From: Globisporangium splendens
Taxonomy: Eukaryota; Oomycota; Peronosporomycetes; Pythiales; Pythiaceae
Length of the DNA: 64,000 bases
Assembly: GCA_006386115.1 (NCBI GenBank)
Contig: VFIW01000137.1
Coordinates: forward strand, 36,574-100,573
Reading direction: 5' to 3'
The translations under genes and the position numbers were made by a program. Positions 43,607 to 55,282 of the stretch are shown in pieces. Under the pieces are notes generated by a model. It searched no databases, was not told the origin of the DNA, and worked only from the letters and a program-made list of their open reading frames with translations. Within the stretch, counting starts at the first letter, position 1. Each line of letters starts with the position of its first letter.

Positions 43607-46591
43607 CGCTTGCTCGTTCGGTTTCTTCTTCCCTTGCTTTCCTTTCTGCTCTCTCTTTCTTTTTGCTTGGAGGACAGGATGCAGACTGATTTTACATTCA
43701 TTCTCGTTTGGGTTAAACCCTGGTTGAAGTGCGATGGGTCATTCAGACAATGAGAAAAGGGTTATTTCGAATTGCCCATTTCTCAATGAAGAAATGACCC
43801 ATCGCACTTCAATGACCCACATCCCAATGAAAGAATGACCCATCGGATATACATGTGGCATCCAGACAGCACCACGGCGTTCAGCAAGCGCACAATGGAC
43901 AAGCCCAAACACTTCTTTCGAGAAGTTATCTGCATCGAGTGTAGAGACTCGCATAGTAAATGCAGACTTGTGTCGAACACGTGGCCCAACTTGAAGAGCA
44001 ACAGAACTACCTCTTGGATACTGTCGACCAGATGACATCCCAACCAACCTCGCAATGACCGACGACAATGGAAGGTCCGCATCACCGATCTCATCAACAC
44101 TCTCCTCCCCACGGATGATTCTACGCAAACATGAGTAGGCTAGGCTAGTTTATCTTAGCTTAGTCTTGGCTCATAAGATTGCTGCGAAACACGTCACTGC
44201 TGCTGCTGCCTTGTGAGCACACCACAAACTTAGGGTCGCCACAGTGATCTCAATTGAGGAGGAAAGAAAATTCCGTCACGCCTTCCACATCTGCCGCCAG
44301 TTCATCCACTTGCTGTTTGGACTTCACTGGATGACGGCAGCAGAGAGTAGGTACAGACAAAAGGCACACAGCAGGAGGATGGGCTCACTTGTTGCAGTTC
44401 GATGACTGACCAAACTGCATCTCCAGAGAGAGAGAGATCCTAATGCGGGAGGTACCGTGCGTACCGTCGAGGCAACACTACCAAAAGTGATATTAACACT
44501 GCAGAGACTCTTGAGTGCATCTTTTTTCGCGAGTGCAATGCGCTCATGTACGTTGAAACTCTCTCCAGCAAGCACTCTGCCTCTCTTACTCGAACGTTCT
44601 CAATTGCCGCCGCAGCGTCTTGAGGAGCGGATGTGTCCCTCGATTCTGTTGGAATTGAGTTCGAACAATCAGCTGCACACTTGTTGCTGCGAAAGTATGA
44701 AAGTTGGTTCAAGACCGTCATAATCACAGGACTCGCACATTTTATTATGTGAGTACGAAATGGGGTATAAGACTCGCGCAAAGACAGAAAACCGCCCTCT
44801 CGTGGTATGACGAAATAAATGTGCTGATGTCAAGTTTGCTCTTCACATCTTGCATTTTGTTGAACTGGATCCCATTTCAGCATGTCCTTTTTCTGTAGGG
44901 ATCGCAGATGCATTTTGATTGGCTAAAGCACACATTTCTGAGTTATCAAACGTCCTTTCACGCTGAGCTGAGTGCAAAGAAGTTGTAAATCCGATGACGA
45001 AACCACACAACCACAAAACATGGAAGGATAGAAAAAAGTGCACTCCAACACAGAGCACCCCAGGCAGGTGACACCTCTTTCTGGAGCTGTGCATTCTCTG
45101 CCAGATTTGGCGAAATGAGGTTCGCTGGCTGTATGCACCATCGGTTCTGGGGGATGAAGGACTCTATAATTTTGCGCACATTTCATCCATGCGACATTTA
45201 GTCAATGCCATTTCTAGAAATCCTTTTCTGCGCGTTTCAGATTTGTTGATGGCAGGATGATTCGGTCGTAAGCCAGTTGCTTGCAGAGGCAATAAAGCCC
45301 TGCAGGTTTTACTCGGAATAGACTCACGTCTGCCAAACACAAAGCATTTGAGGACAAGGGTAGGCTGCGCACACAAATGGCCGATCGCAGGGCGTTGCAG
45401 TCAGACCGCCATCGCGCACAATGCCATTTTTTCAAAATGAGTGGTTCCCAAATGTCCTTTGCCACAACGTCGTTTTCGATCATTTCATTTTGTGTTTTTC
45501 GTGTTCGCGCCTTCATTTTGAGCGAAGATGACGATTTAAGATTGAAGAAGGACCATTTCCACCAGTGCGCGAACACGGTCATGCATTTTCAACCAGACTG
45601 TTTGTCGCTGTGGCTCTTCTGATTGCCACAGAAAGAGCTTCTCCTTCTTCCTCTGCATGATTGTGTTCCACCCTTGTCTTGGATCATTTTATGCAGCCAT
45701 GACGTCGTCGCTGTATTGGTGCAAGAGTACGTACCTCGAGCTTCGCCTCATCGTCTGTGAGGTCGCTGCACACCCACAACTGCCTGAAATGTGAAATGGT
45801 CGAGCCTGCAATCGCCTTAAGATAACGCTCGCATCATTCACTTTGCTCTTGTCTGTAATCTTTTGTTGAAGTCGCAGCATCGCCAGATCCACTGGAATCC
45901 CACTGACATGCATGGGATATCCCTTCAGCGCATCTCAGGTTTCGAGTGGATCAGAGCAGATGAAGAGGAATAATTTATGAAACGGTCTTGCATGAAAAAG
46001 TGGGAAACAAAATGGAAAAACAGAATACAAGGCGACTCCAGATTGGGGATTTTTCCGCACAGAAAGGACCCGAGGACGAGATGGCTGCAGCAAGCACACC
46101 TAATCTGCATACGCGTCAGCCAGCCAACCAAAAGCAGCAATCGCGTTTCTCATTCCTCGCATCGTGCTGCTGTCTTCTTTTTGGAGTAAAAAGGCACGTC
46201 TGAAGGTTCCACGACAATATCAAATTGCACCGTAGGTTTATGATAGAAACGCTGTGCGAACAATCGTTGAGCAAGGCACTAATTTATCTAGGGAAACAAA
46301 TTATGCAGCATCGTAACTGTCAAAGGAAAAGATCCCTTCTGTAAGCGTTTTTCCAAGCCTGACGAAAACAAAAATCGCACCGTAGGGTGATTGTATACTT
46401 GTGTGTGACTCTGGTGGAGGTTACGAGCAGCTCTTCTCCCTCTGGCAGAGCTCTTGGTGCACCGTCTGTCGTCATCGCGCCTTCGTATTGCAAGACGACA
46501 CGAGGAGGCGCTTCTTCCACCGCGGTCCTCTCATTCCGCAATTTGCACGCAAGCTCCGCAGTCAATTACAGTTAGCCACCAGCCACTCGCC
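43607..46591. other. Gene-poor region
   Basis: About 3 kb without a convincing exon on either strand. Frames are short, many lack ATG, and none shows a family motif. It contains the 43724-43812 inverted repeat. Confidence 0.45.
43724..43812. repeat. 20-bp perfect inverted repeat with 49-bp loop
   Basis: Arms at 43724-43743 and 43793-43812 are exact reverse complements (TTGAAGTGCGATGGGTCATT). A partial third copy (AATGACCCATCGG) follows at about 43838. It could be a hairpin-forming remnant of a small inverted-repeat element. Confidence 0.8.
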
Positions 46592-47461
46592 ATGGCATCG
46601 AGCGCCAGCAGCAGCATGTGGAAACACGCGTACCGCGTGCAGGCGAAGCTCGCGGACACGCTCTATGGTGCCGTGTGGCTCTGCGAAGACACGCGCAACG
46701 ACAACGCGCTGGTCGCGATCAAGCAAGTGTCGATGCTCAAGGCCCAGCAGGCGCTGCAAGTGACCCAGAGCATCGACAATCCGTGGGAGGAGCGCCGCAT
46801 CATGATCCAGTTGATGCAGATCGGCAGCGCACACTCCAATATCCTGCACTTCCGCCACGAATTTGTGGAGCATGGCGCTTGGTACGTCGTCATGGATTAC
46901 TGCGAAGGCGGCGATCTGTTCAACATCGTGGAACGCGCGCCGGGCCACCGACTCCCCGAGACCCAAGCGATGGCGTTGTTCACGCAGGTTGCGCTCGCTG
47001 TGCAGTTTTTGCATGCGAATGGCATCGCGCACCGTGACCTCTCGTTTGAAAACGTACTCGTGCAAGGCTCTACATGCAAGTTGTGCGACTTTGGATTGAG
47101 TACGGAAACCGATCGACTGTCTTCGGAGAAAGTTGGTAAGGCGTACTACATGGCGCCAGAAGTGATCGCGCAAGAACGCCAGTATGATCCTGCCGCAGCA
47201 GATGTGTGGTCGCTAGGCATGATGCTATTTATGATGCTCACGGGCTCTCCGCTCGCAGCGAGTGCGTCTGACGATGAGAAAGGTTTCCTTGCGCTCAAGG
47301 CGTACGGTCTCTGCACGATCCTCCATGCCTGGGGCATGGATGGCGACATTAGTCTGAGCGTCGTGGAGCTCCTGGAAGGATTGCTCGAGGTGAACCCAGC
47401 GAGAAGGTACACGATCGACGATGTGCTGCTGCACCCGTCGGTCCAGCGCTTCTTGATGTGA
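46592..47461 (+). CDS. Serine/threonine protein kinase
   Basis: 289 residues, essentially one kinase domain; start ATG before ASSASSSMWKHAYRVQ. Present: a divergent glycine loop (KLADTLYGAVWL), VAIKQVS lysine, HRDLSFEN catalytic loop, DFGLST, YYMAPEV activation-segment end and the DVWSLGMMLF subdomain IX motif. All catalytic residues are kept, so it should be active. It is 2.2 kb upstream of a close paralogue and likely arose by tandem duplication. The regulatory partner is unknown; there are no extra domains. An in-frame extension upstream to 46454 is unlikely. Confidence 0.9.
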   Translation: MASSASSSMWKHAYRVQAKLADTLYGAVWLCEDTRNDNALVAIKQVSMLKAQQALQVTQSIDNPWEERRIMIQLMQIGSAHSNILHFRHEFVEHGAWYVVMDYCEGGDLFNIVERAPGHRLPETQAMALFTQVALAVQFLHANGIAHRDLSFENVLVQGSTCKLCDFGLSTETDRLSSEKVGKAYYMAPEVIAQERQYDPAAADVWSLGMMLFMMLTGSPLAASASDDEKGFLALKAYGLCTILHAWGMDGDISLSVVELLEGLLEVNPARRYTIDDVLLHPSVQRFLM

Positions 47462-49677
47462 GTTGCCAACACAAATCGATAGTAATAGTAATAGGTGACT
47501 AGGGTGGGAATAGCGAGATCGCTGAGAATAGACGTGTCCGTGTGTGCAAAGAGTCAAACGAGTGGTGAGCAGTAAACAACGCGCTATTTCTGAAGCGTTG
47601 GCGCGACAAGGGCAAGCCCAAAGTTTCAATGAAAGCGCGTAACTTTCTCCATTCTTTTTGCAATTAATCATGCTTGCAGATCATTGTCGTCGTAGAAATG
47701 TGGATAGTTTAACGCATGTGGCGTGCTTCTTTATTTGGAGTGGAGGCACGCGACTCAGGAACCAATTTTGTCCAACGTCCCCGTTCGACAAAAACGTTCA
47801 GCACACACCCATTCTCCTTCTGACTCTTCATCTTCACAATTGTTACCCTGTAAAACAAGACGCCAAGTGTTTTAGTCGCCAAGCATCAAACGATATGGAC
47901 CCAATATGTATCTTCTTGTGCCCTTTTCAACTACATTGATGATACTAACACTTTAATGAGAGGGTGTACCCACCCTTTCGCTGCGCGATCTTCTGCGTAC
48001 CAAAAACGACTGCATAGGGCGGCTGAAAGACTAGTGATACAGGCGCCACAGAGACATGTGGTCAGGCAGCTCGATTGAAACTCGAAGGCAATTGCTGGCT
48101 GCTGCGTTGGTTCGTTAAGGCGCTGCTGTTGGCACTGCATCTACATCGACAAGTCCAACAACACAGATACTCCAATCCGTTTTACTTTTTTTATGGACTT
48201 CTCACGCATGACAGCCAGCTGATGTAAATGCGAAAATAGCTAGCAGCACACTATATGTCCATAAATCCGACCTGTCAATCACAGCCACAGAAATAAAGTC
48301 CAACAACACAGAGGGACGCACTAGCACACACATTCTGTGGACTCGAGCGCACTTGAACCGCAGCACTCCCATGGAATGCGTGTCATAGACTTCGAAGGGA
48401 GCATCTATGCATCCAAATGCACGCTTAAATATGGTCACGAACTTGCTGGTCGGGGTGGTGTGCGTGTGTGTGGCGCTGTTGCCTAATCGAGCCAAGGTGT
48501 GCCTCACACATCTTCAGTCAATTACGCAACAGCTCTATCTGCATCGATGTTCTCACCACAGGACCAAAATAGATATTTTTAAACCTCGAGGAATACCGAA
48601 GAAGCCTTTTGTTCACGATGGCTCAGTCTCAAATAACCTCCCTCCCCGAGTTCTCCTATCGTTCGTTGATCTAGCGCAAGGGGTGGAAGCATAGAAGTAA
48701 TAGCTGCACGCTGTCCGTCGATTTCCTCCCGAGGCAGTGCTATTATTTCCCAAACAGCTACACAGACGAAAAGCTCCACACAACGAAATCGCATAAATCT
48801 CGAGGCAAATAGCATCGATCTTACTCCAAAATCCACCTTTTTAACAGACAAAATTTGCAAACGAGCCGTTGAGCTCTGTGTGTGTGCGTCGCATGAGCAA
48901 AATAAGGTCTGGTCGGTGACCAGTTCCTTCGACATCTGATTCCCTCTGAAAGACACCCACGTTGCAACCAGCGGGAAATAGCAACGCGATTGCTCCGGAC
49001 ACTTCCACAACTGATTCGAAGGTGCACAGTGTATGTCTGAGAATATGGAACAGTTCCGAGTGAGGGAGAGCATCAGTTACCGAAACTGGGATCCCTTCGA
49101 AGTGTGTTGTAACCGCGCTGTAATTGATTTGACCTCGATTGGCAGCAAGGCCTCGCTTTTAGACGGCGGCTTGAATAGCAGCATTTTAGGCAGGCATACT
49201 GTTTTACAAGTATACGTTCCTCATTTGATACATTTAGATGCAGCCAGAAAGCACAGTGATCTCAACACATATATCATATCTACGAGGCTTCTTCAAATCA
49301 GCATTGCTCCTCAAAACTCCTGACTTTTTAACTCACGACCCTATTCCCAAAGCACGTCAATTGCAACGCCAAACACAAAAAAAGACCCACACGCTGAACT
49401 GAGCCCCTCCCTCCTTGTAACGGCGCGTACTGTAGGGATCAGCTGTGTCGTCGAAAAGAGAACAATAACAGCATGTGAACCGTTGTCAACTGAGCCAAAC
49501 CAACCGAAAAGATCTCGCAGTCTCTGCTGGGTGGACTCCATCTCGTTCGTCCTTGCCTGCTCCATGTCGTCGTCATTTGCGAATTTTCCGTGGTTTGCAC
49601 ACGTGACTCAATCAACTCCAGCTCAGCGCCTGATTCCCTCCCCAAGCTCAAGGCCAACGCCAACGACTTCGACCACC
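47462..49677. other. Intergenic between paralogous kinases
   Basis: About 2.2 kb. One minus-strand ATG frame of 164 codons (48579-49073) exists but has no recognisable motif or conserved look. No RNA gene was recognised. Confidence 0.4.
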
Positions 49678-50541
49678 ATGCCGTTTGACTTGCTCCGCCA
49701 CCAGTACCGTGTCCAGGACAAACTCAGCGACGCACTCTACGGCGCCGTCTGGCTCTGTGAGGATGTCCGCTCCAGCAGCAGCGACAGCAGCAACACCGTT
49801 GCGATCAAGCAAGTATCGATGCAGCAAGCTCAGCGAGCGCTGTCGATCAACCGCCACATGGACAACCCATGGGACGAACGTCGCGTCATGACGCGGTTGA
49901 TGCGACTTGGAGACCACAGCAACATCCTCCGATTCCGTCACGAGTTTGTCGAAAATGGCTCGTGGTTTGTAGTCATGGACTACTGCAACGGCGGTGATGT
50001 CCTCGATTTGCTGCACCAGTTCCCCGGTCACCGATTCCCTGAGAGCGTCGCGATGGGACTGTTTGCGCAGATTGCGAATGGAGTGAGCTTCATGCACTTG
50101 AACGGCATCGCGCACCGTGACCTGTCCCTCGAGAATGTCCTGCTGCACGACAATGTGCCCAAGCTGTGTGATTTTGGTCTGAGTACCGAGTGCGATCGGA
50201 TGTGCAAGGAGCGAGTGGGCAAGGCGTACTATATGGCACCAGAGGTAGTGACATTGGATGACGAGTACGACCCCGCAGCAGCAGACATGTGGTCGCTTGG
50301 CATCATGCTATTCATCATGCTCACAGGATCCCCGTTGTCACCCAGCGCGTCGGTGGAAGAAAAAGGATTCCAAGCGCTCGCGACCTTTGGCGTGTGCAAG
50401 ATTTTGCAAGTGTGGGAAATGGACTCCGGCGTGTCAACAAGCGTCATGGACCTCTTGGAGGGCCTCCTGCAGGTGAACCCAGCCAAGCGATACACTGTTG
50501 ACGATGTTCTGGCACACCCTGCGCTTCAGTCGACGCCGTGA
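49678..50541 (+). CDS. Serine/threonine protein kinase, paralogue of the gene at 46592
   Basis: 287 residues from the ATG before PFDLLRHQYRVQ; an upstream in-frame ATG at 49564 would add 38 residues of Pro/Ser/Thr-rich sequence. Motifs match the neighbour: DALYGAVWLCED, VAIKQVS, HRDLSLEN, DFGLSTE, YYMAPEV, DMWSLGIMLF. Both share the unusual NPW(D/E)ERR insert after the lysine strand and GHR(F/L)PE before helix E, showing common descent. Catalytic residues are intact. It ends with a short LAHPALQSTP tail. Confidence 0.9.
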   Translation: MPFDLLRHQYRVQDKLSDALYGAVWLCEDVRSSSSDSSNTVAIKQVSMQQAQRALSINRHMDNPWDERRVMTRLMRLGDHSNILRFRHEFVENGSWFVVMDYCNGGDVLDLLHQFPGHRFPESVAMGLFAQIANGVSFMHLNGIAHRDLSLENVLLHDNVPKLCDFGLSTECDRMCKERVGKAYYMAPEVVTLDDEYDPAAADMWSLGIMLFIMLTGSPLSPSASVEEKGFQALATFGVCKILQVWEMDSGVSTSVMDLLEGLLQVNPAKRYTVDDVLAHPALQSTP

Positions 50542-52157
50542 GCATTCGCGCACGAAGTGTCCACATAGTTTAGACCTTGATGTCCTGGTCGATGTACGAA
50601 AGTTTAGTTTGGAACAGTAAAAGTCGCACTGTACTATTTAATAATTTCAATGGAAAGAATTATGACCAAGTGGATTCCGCATTGTATCACGTGCAATATC
50701 GTTACTGAAGCGCATGCAGAAGAGCCCAAACGACGCTGCGATTTTTGCGTGATGCATTAATGAACACAGCACGTCTTGCCTCTTTCTTTTATTGAGCACA
50801 AAGCCACGTGTGCATGCGCTAGTTCAGCTCCTTTCGAATTTTGACAAAATGCTACAGACAGTAAAAAACCTATTTTATTGTGAAAATCGTTAGGTTTTTG
50901 CCAACCAAATTCGATTCGAGATTATTGGATTTTGCGACTGTTTCGAGAGAGTCGGAGCAAAAGTTTGCTGTTGATATATGTGCTAATCACTTGGTTGTAC
51001 AGAAGAGATGTCGGTTGTAAAGCACTTCCACATGTTGGCGGTGGTCGTCCCTTCCGTTTAGCTGTCTCTGGTATAGTGCTGTTTGCGCTCGGTCGATTGA
51101 GGGACTTTCATTTGTCAGTGTGTGCTCCCAGGAGAGGATCACATGAAGGATTTTTATCCGTGCATTGTCACTGAGGCTCTAATATTCAAATGACAGCAGG
51201 CTTGCGCGTACACAGTGTTGGCGTTTCCGCTGTACCTAGATCTCAAACGACGGGTTCTCTGTCTTTGCGCCGCGTTGCAAGTGGCAATCTCAGGGAAAAC
51301 ACCGAGTTTCAAACCATGGTTTTAACACATAACCAAGAAAAAAGACAGCTCCACGACTGATCAGCTGTAAATAACCGCTTCTCGCAATTTCAAGATTAGG
51401 AGATTCGTTGCTGCAGTATACTGTATACCTCATATAACACACTTTTCCAGACCAAGTTCACCAAAGAACAAACCAAATACGCCTAAACGAAACCCAAAAT
51501 CACCATGAGCAAAACCAAATTCACCAAATGACTGTTCAATCTTATATTCGAATGGAACAAATCGGATACAGAATTAAAAGTGTCATGGGCATCCCACAGT
51601 GCAGCGCACAACAGCATGACAGTCCTTGTTTTCGCGGCATCGTGTTTGAAGAATGGGTCACTCGTGAAAACCCAGTTTGGTCCGTTCAAATCTTGAGCAC
51701 AGCAGAGGCATTTTTAAGCGGACCACGATTTTTGCCGCAGAAATTCGTACGACCTGATTTATGATATTCACTGTTTCCTGGTGACCAAACACTCGCTATT
51801 TGGCATGATGTGAAGCCACCAGGCTTCCAGTCGGCAATATATGCTCTGCTCAAGTCTATTATGAGCGTTGGTGTTCTGGTGTCGATCCCACGTAAGAGGA
51901 ATCTGCTAACATGCAAGTCGTCCTGGACATATTCAGCGACATTCGGAGATGACTCAACGCTTTGAGTCGCACGGCCTGCAGGTTCTGGCTTCACAATCTG
52001 TGCTAGAAGTTGGTCGAGTTACACGACCTGGGTCAGCTCGGTAACGCTTTCGACGACATATGACTCCCCAGTCTCAAGGTTCAAGAAGTCAGGCAGCCCG
52101 AGGCTGCATTGACCTCACGTTTGACTTGGATCAGCTGCACGACCTGAATCCTCTCGA
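50542..52157. other. Intergenic, flank of retrotransposon nest
   Basis: About 1.6 kb, AT-rich in the first half. Some frames between 51.5 and 52.1 kb may be eroded repeat sequence, but I cannot assign them to a family. Confidence 0.35.
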
Positions 52158-52763
52158 TGTAATTGGCCTTACTGCCATTACATGCAAGGTGGCTCTTGGG
52201 TGTGTCACACACAACCTTGCGGAAGTGCATTGTGGGTGCGAAGATATTGGGTGAAACACACAAAAGTGATCCCCACATGCGCAGGTGAAGTCATCGTCTG
52301 ACGTCAGAGCTATCTGTGTCTGAGTTGAGTGTTGGTCGCTCGCAGTCATTGAGATTCGGCGTGATTACGCACAACAATACTCTAGACACTTGCGTGGTGG
52401 GGCCTACTTGGGGAAACATCACTGGTGATGAGACCGACGTGTCTCTACCGTCTGAAGTGAGTGGCAGAACCAATCACTTCGCAGAGAATCCCCGCGGTAC
52501 TTCAAGTTCAAGTTTTCGAAGATCCCGTAGGTTCAACCTCAGTGTACCCAAGGTTTTATATATCAGGTTCATAGGTGTTTTTTCTGCATGTTTAGGTGTA
52601 TGCATAAACGTCTAGGAGGCCCAAGTGGTTGTTTTACATGTAGTGTCAGGAACCATAAGCTCATTTCAATTCAGTTGCATTTTTGCCAAGTTCCCCTCAA
52701 GTCTTCCTCTTCAAGCGCAAGCGTGCGTGCCGTGTTTGAGGCTGTCTCGGATAGCCTCTTACA
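52158..52763 (+). repeat. 5' LTR of element 1
   Basis: About 606 bp, from TGTAATTGGCC to CTTACA (TG...CA ends). It is followed after two bases by the candidate primer-binding site TGGTAGCACTTCG. The first 80 bp and the last 300 bp align by eye with the element 2 LTR. Confidence 0.75.
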
Positions 52764-52870
52764 CCTGGTAGCACTTCGTAGTCCTTCCAACGACCAAGTC
52801 AAGAGTCTGCATAGGCCGCTTGTGTAGCGTGCGCGGACATTCCAAGACCCCTGTCCGATTGTGAGAAACA

Positions 52871-53914
52871 ATGGAAGGGATTGAGACGCCGATGGGCTCG
52901 ATGCCTGGAGAGACCGTGGAGCTGACGAATGAGCGTTTTCCTCATTTGTCGAGCCACGAGTGGGCAGCCCTCGAGCGTATGCGAGCGGTCATCGGTGAGG
53001 CGGCTGTGATCAGTTTGCTGAGATCAGCGTCACCGGATGAGCAGAGGAACGCGGCTACGAGCTTCATGCATCACGAGATCGTGAGCTCTCATCGACAGCC
53101 TGCAACTCCTGTCACAACGATGAGAGTGGCACCTCTGAAGCTCGATGTATCTCCGTACCGTGGCGGAGAGAACGAACCTCTAGCGAGATGGTTCGTTGAG
53201 TTGGATGCAGCGATCACTGCAAGACAACTACGGGACCCAATGCAGCAAGTGTTGTTTGCGATGTCAAACCTTGCGGGTCGAGCGAAGAGTTGGGCGTATG
53301 GGAAGCGATTGGCAGAGCCACATTGCTTCTACGACCTGGACGACTTCAAGCGAGAGCTGAAGAAGGCTTTTGAGCCTCCGCAGAGCGAATTTCGGGCTCG
53401 CGCTGAGTTCTTAAAGCTTCGTCAGGGTAAATACGACCTACACTCGTACGCTCAACGAGCACGATACCTCGTGTCAAGTATCGTGAATGAGCCGATTGAT
53501 GCCTCAACGCAAGTTGTGACATTCATGGCAGGGCTCAATGACGGTCCAATTCGGAACCAGCTGTTCCGCGAGTACCCCAAGACGCTGGATGAAGCTATCG
53601 AGCGAGCGATGCAAGAAGAATTCAGCATCAAGCAAGCCAAGTTCAACGGTTTCGGCCCTCGTCCTGTTCGACAACACGCAGTCACACACGACGGTCCAGA
53701 ACCGATGGACATCTCGTATGCCGATGCGACTACAAGCAGATACCCACGCAATGACGGGAAGTGTTTCCGTTGTGGCAAGCCCGGTCACATCGCAAGAAAT
53801 TGCAAGGTGTCCTTGCCAAGCCAGCAAGCGACACACGGTTCGCAATCGAATCGACCAGGCAGAGGCCGGCGATTCGAGCGTTCCCAACAGCCAAAAAACG
53901 GGAACGACCAGTAG
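52871..53914 (+). CDS. Gag of element 1
   Basis: 347 residues. The capsid-like region includes LKLDVSPYRGGENEPLARW and NLAGRAKSWAYGKRL, followed by a CCHC zinc knuckle (CFRCGKPGHIARNC) near the C terminus and a basic tail. It packages element RNA. Very similar in sequence and length to the element 2 Gag. Confidence 0.88.
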   Translation: MEGIETPMGSMPGETVELTNERFPHLSSHEWAALERMRAVIGEAAVISLLRSASPDEQRNAATSFMHHEIVSSHRQPATPVTTMRVAPLKLDVSPYRGGENEPLARWFVELDAAITARQLRDPMQQVLFAMSNLAGRAKSWAYGKRLAEPHCFYDLDDFKRELKKAFEPPQSEFRARAEFLKLRQGKYDLHSYAQRARYLVSSIVNEPIDASTQVVTFMAGLNDGPIRNQLFREYPKTLDEAIERAMQEEFSIKQAKFNGFGPRPVRQHAVTHDGPEPMDISYADATTSRYPRNDGKCFRCGKPGHIARNCKVSLPSQQATHGSQSNRPGRGRRFERSQQPKNGNDQ

Positions 53915-54345
53915 GAGCGGGGCTCCCTACTGGGCGAACAAAGAGTTCTGTGAATGTCGTGGAAGCGCAGAACTCTTGCCCCGGTGTGCGCAATGCACAT
54001 GAAGTTTCCGCGAACAGATGTGAGCGTGTCGAGCAAGAGCCAGCCTTGATAGTCCACAAGGTTAAGGTAGATGGTTATTCAGAACCTCTACGGGCTCTTG
54101 TAGACACTGGTGCGTCGAACAATTTTGTCCGCACACAAGTGGTGAGAAGGCAAGGTTTGGACCTGCCTATCTCGAACAAGGAAATGATCGTTCGCTTGGC
54201 GAATGGATCGAAAGTGACGATGCCTAAGCGCGTGTTGCGTATGGCAATCGAATGTGATGATTTCCGAGGTGAAGACGAGTTTATAGCACTCGACCTCGAT
54301 GACAAGTTTGATCTGATTCTGGGAATGCCCTGGTTGAGAAGGTAA
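53761..54345 (+). pseudogene. Truncated protease/pol start of element 1
   Basis: Overlaps the gag end in the -1 frame. It contains the aspartic protease motif LVDTGASNNFVR and the LILGMPWL hinge. It stops at 54345 because of an apparent extra base at GAAGGTAACC; related sequence (SVEDV ... CDGPS) continues in a shifted frame to about 54530. No reverse transcriptase remains. Confidence 0.8.
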
Positions 54346-54532
54346 CCAACCGAGCATTGACTGGAAGAAGAAGAAGATCAGCGTCGACAAGCAAGTCGAC
54401 GAAGACCTCGGCTGCCAGGCAGCAAGAGAGGTGATTTGGGCATATACATCTGTTGAAGATGTGTCTAATGAGAGTCAAGCGTGCGATGGCCCCTCACACT
54501 CAAATGACAAGCCCGTGAAGACCGCTGGATGT

Positions 54533-55178
54533 TGTAATGGGCTATACCTAGCCATTACATGAAGGTGGATCTGTTCCCAGATTTAGTGTGCCGCACACCA
54601 CCTTCAGTGTGCATTGTGGAGACAATTAACAAAGGGATTACGGTACGACAGTCCCCACATGCACATGTGACGTATCCCATGACTCACGAGCGCTCTCTGT
54701 CTGGATCGTGCAGAAGTTGTTCCACATGGTACTAATCAGTACAGAGTGCTGACATCGCATGTACTAATCAAGTACTGATATAGTTCCTACGTGGGAACGG
54801 CCTGGTGAATGAACCAACAGTGTCCTCTTCCACCCAAAGTGAGGGCTTGTAGCGCATCATTTGCAGGGAATGTTTCCCGTACTTCAAGTTCAAGCTTCTC
54901 GAAGATCTCGTGGGTTCAACCTCAGTGTACCCAAGGTTTTATATATCCGATTCATAGGTTTTATTGTGTATGTTTAGGTTTTAGTTATAAAACGTGTAGG
55001 AGCCCTTGGGGTTCATTTACAAGTAGCGACAGGAACCATAAGCATTTTAATTCAGTTGCAAATTTTCTCTCAAGCCCTCAAGTCGTCTTCCCTCCAGATT
55101 CTCTTTGAGAATCGCTTCCTCGTCGCACAAGCGTGTGTGCCGTGTTTAAGGGACTGTTGTGAACAGCGCCCCATTACA
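54533..55178 (+). repeat. 5' LTR of element 2
   Basis: About 646 bp from TGTAATGGGC to CATTACA. The outer 5' end holds a short palindrome (TGTAATGG ... CCATTACA). The shared 3' part (from ACTTCAAGTTCAAG) matches the element 1 LTR. Confidence 0.75.
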
Positions 55179-55180
55179 CC

Positions 55181-55193
55181 TGGTAGCACTTCG
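55181..55193 (+). other. Candidate primer-binding site
   Basis: TGGTAGCACTTCG, two bases after the LTR end. It is identical in element 1 at 52766. It begins TGG, as expected for a site complementary to a tRNA CCA end; the tRNA was not identified. Confidence 0.55.
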
Positions 55194-55282
55194 AGCGGTC
55201 CTTCCAGCGACCAAGCCAAGAAAGGTTTGACGAAGCGGCTTTGAGCACTTCGCGCATTCCTGTCCAAGACCTACATCCGTCT

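Larger units (their letters stand above)
52158..54532 (+). mobile_element. Element 1: truncated Ty3/gypsy retrotransposon
   Basis: 5' LTR, primer-binding site, gag and the start of pol (protease), then cut off at 54532 where the LTR of element 2 begins. LTR and gag are clearly related to but diverged from those of element 2, so it is a separate, older insertion of the same clade. The rest of its pol is not found in the window. Confidence 0.8.

Noticed and set aside
43739..44128. 129-codon minus-strand frame
   Set aside because: Begins with TTG rather than ATG, overlaps the hairpin and has no recognisable content.
48579..49073. 164-codon minus-strand ATG frame
   Set aside because: No motif, mixed composition, no splice or neighbour support; probably chance.
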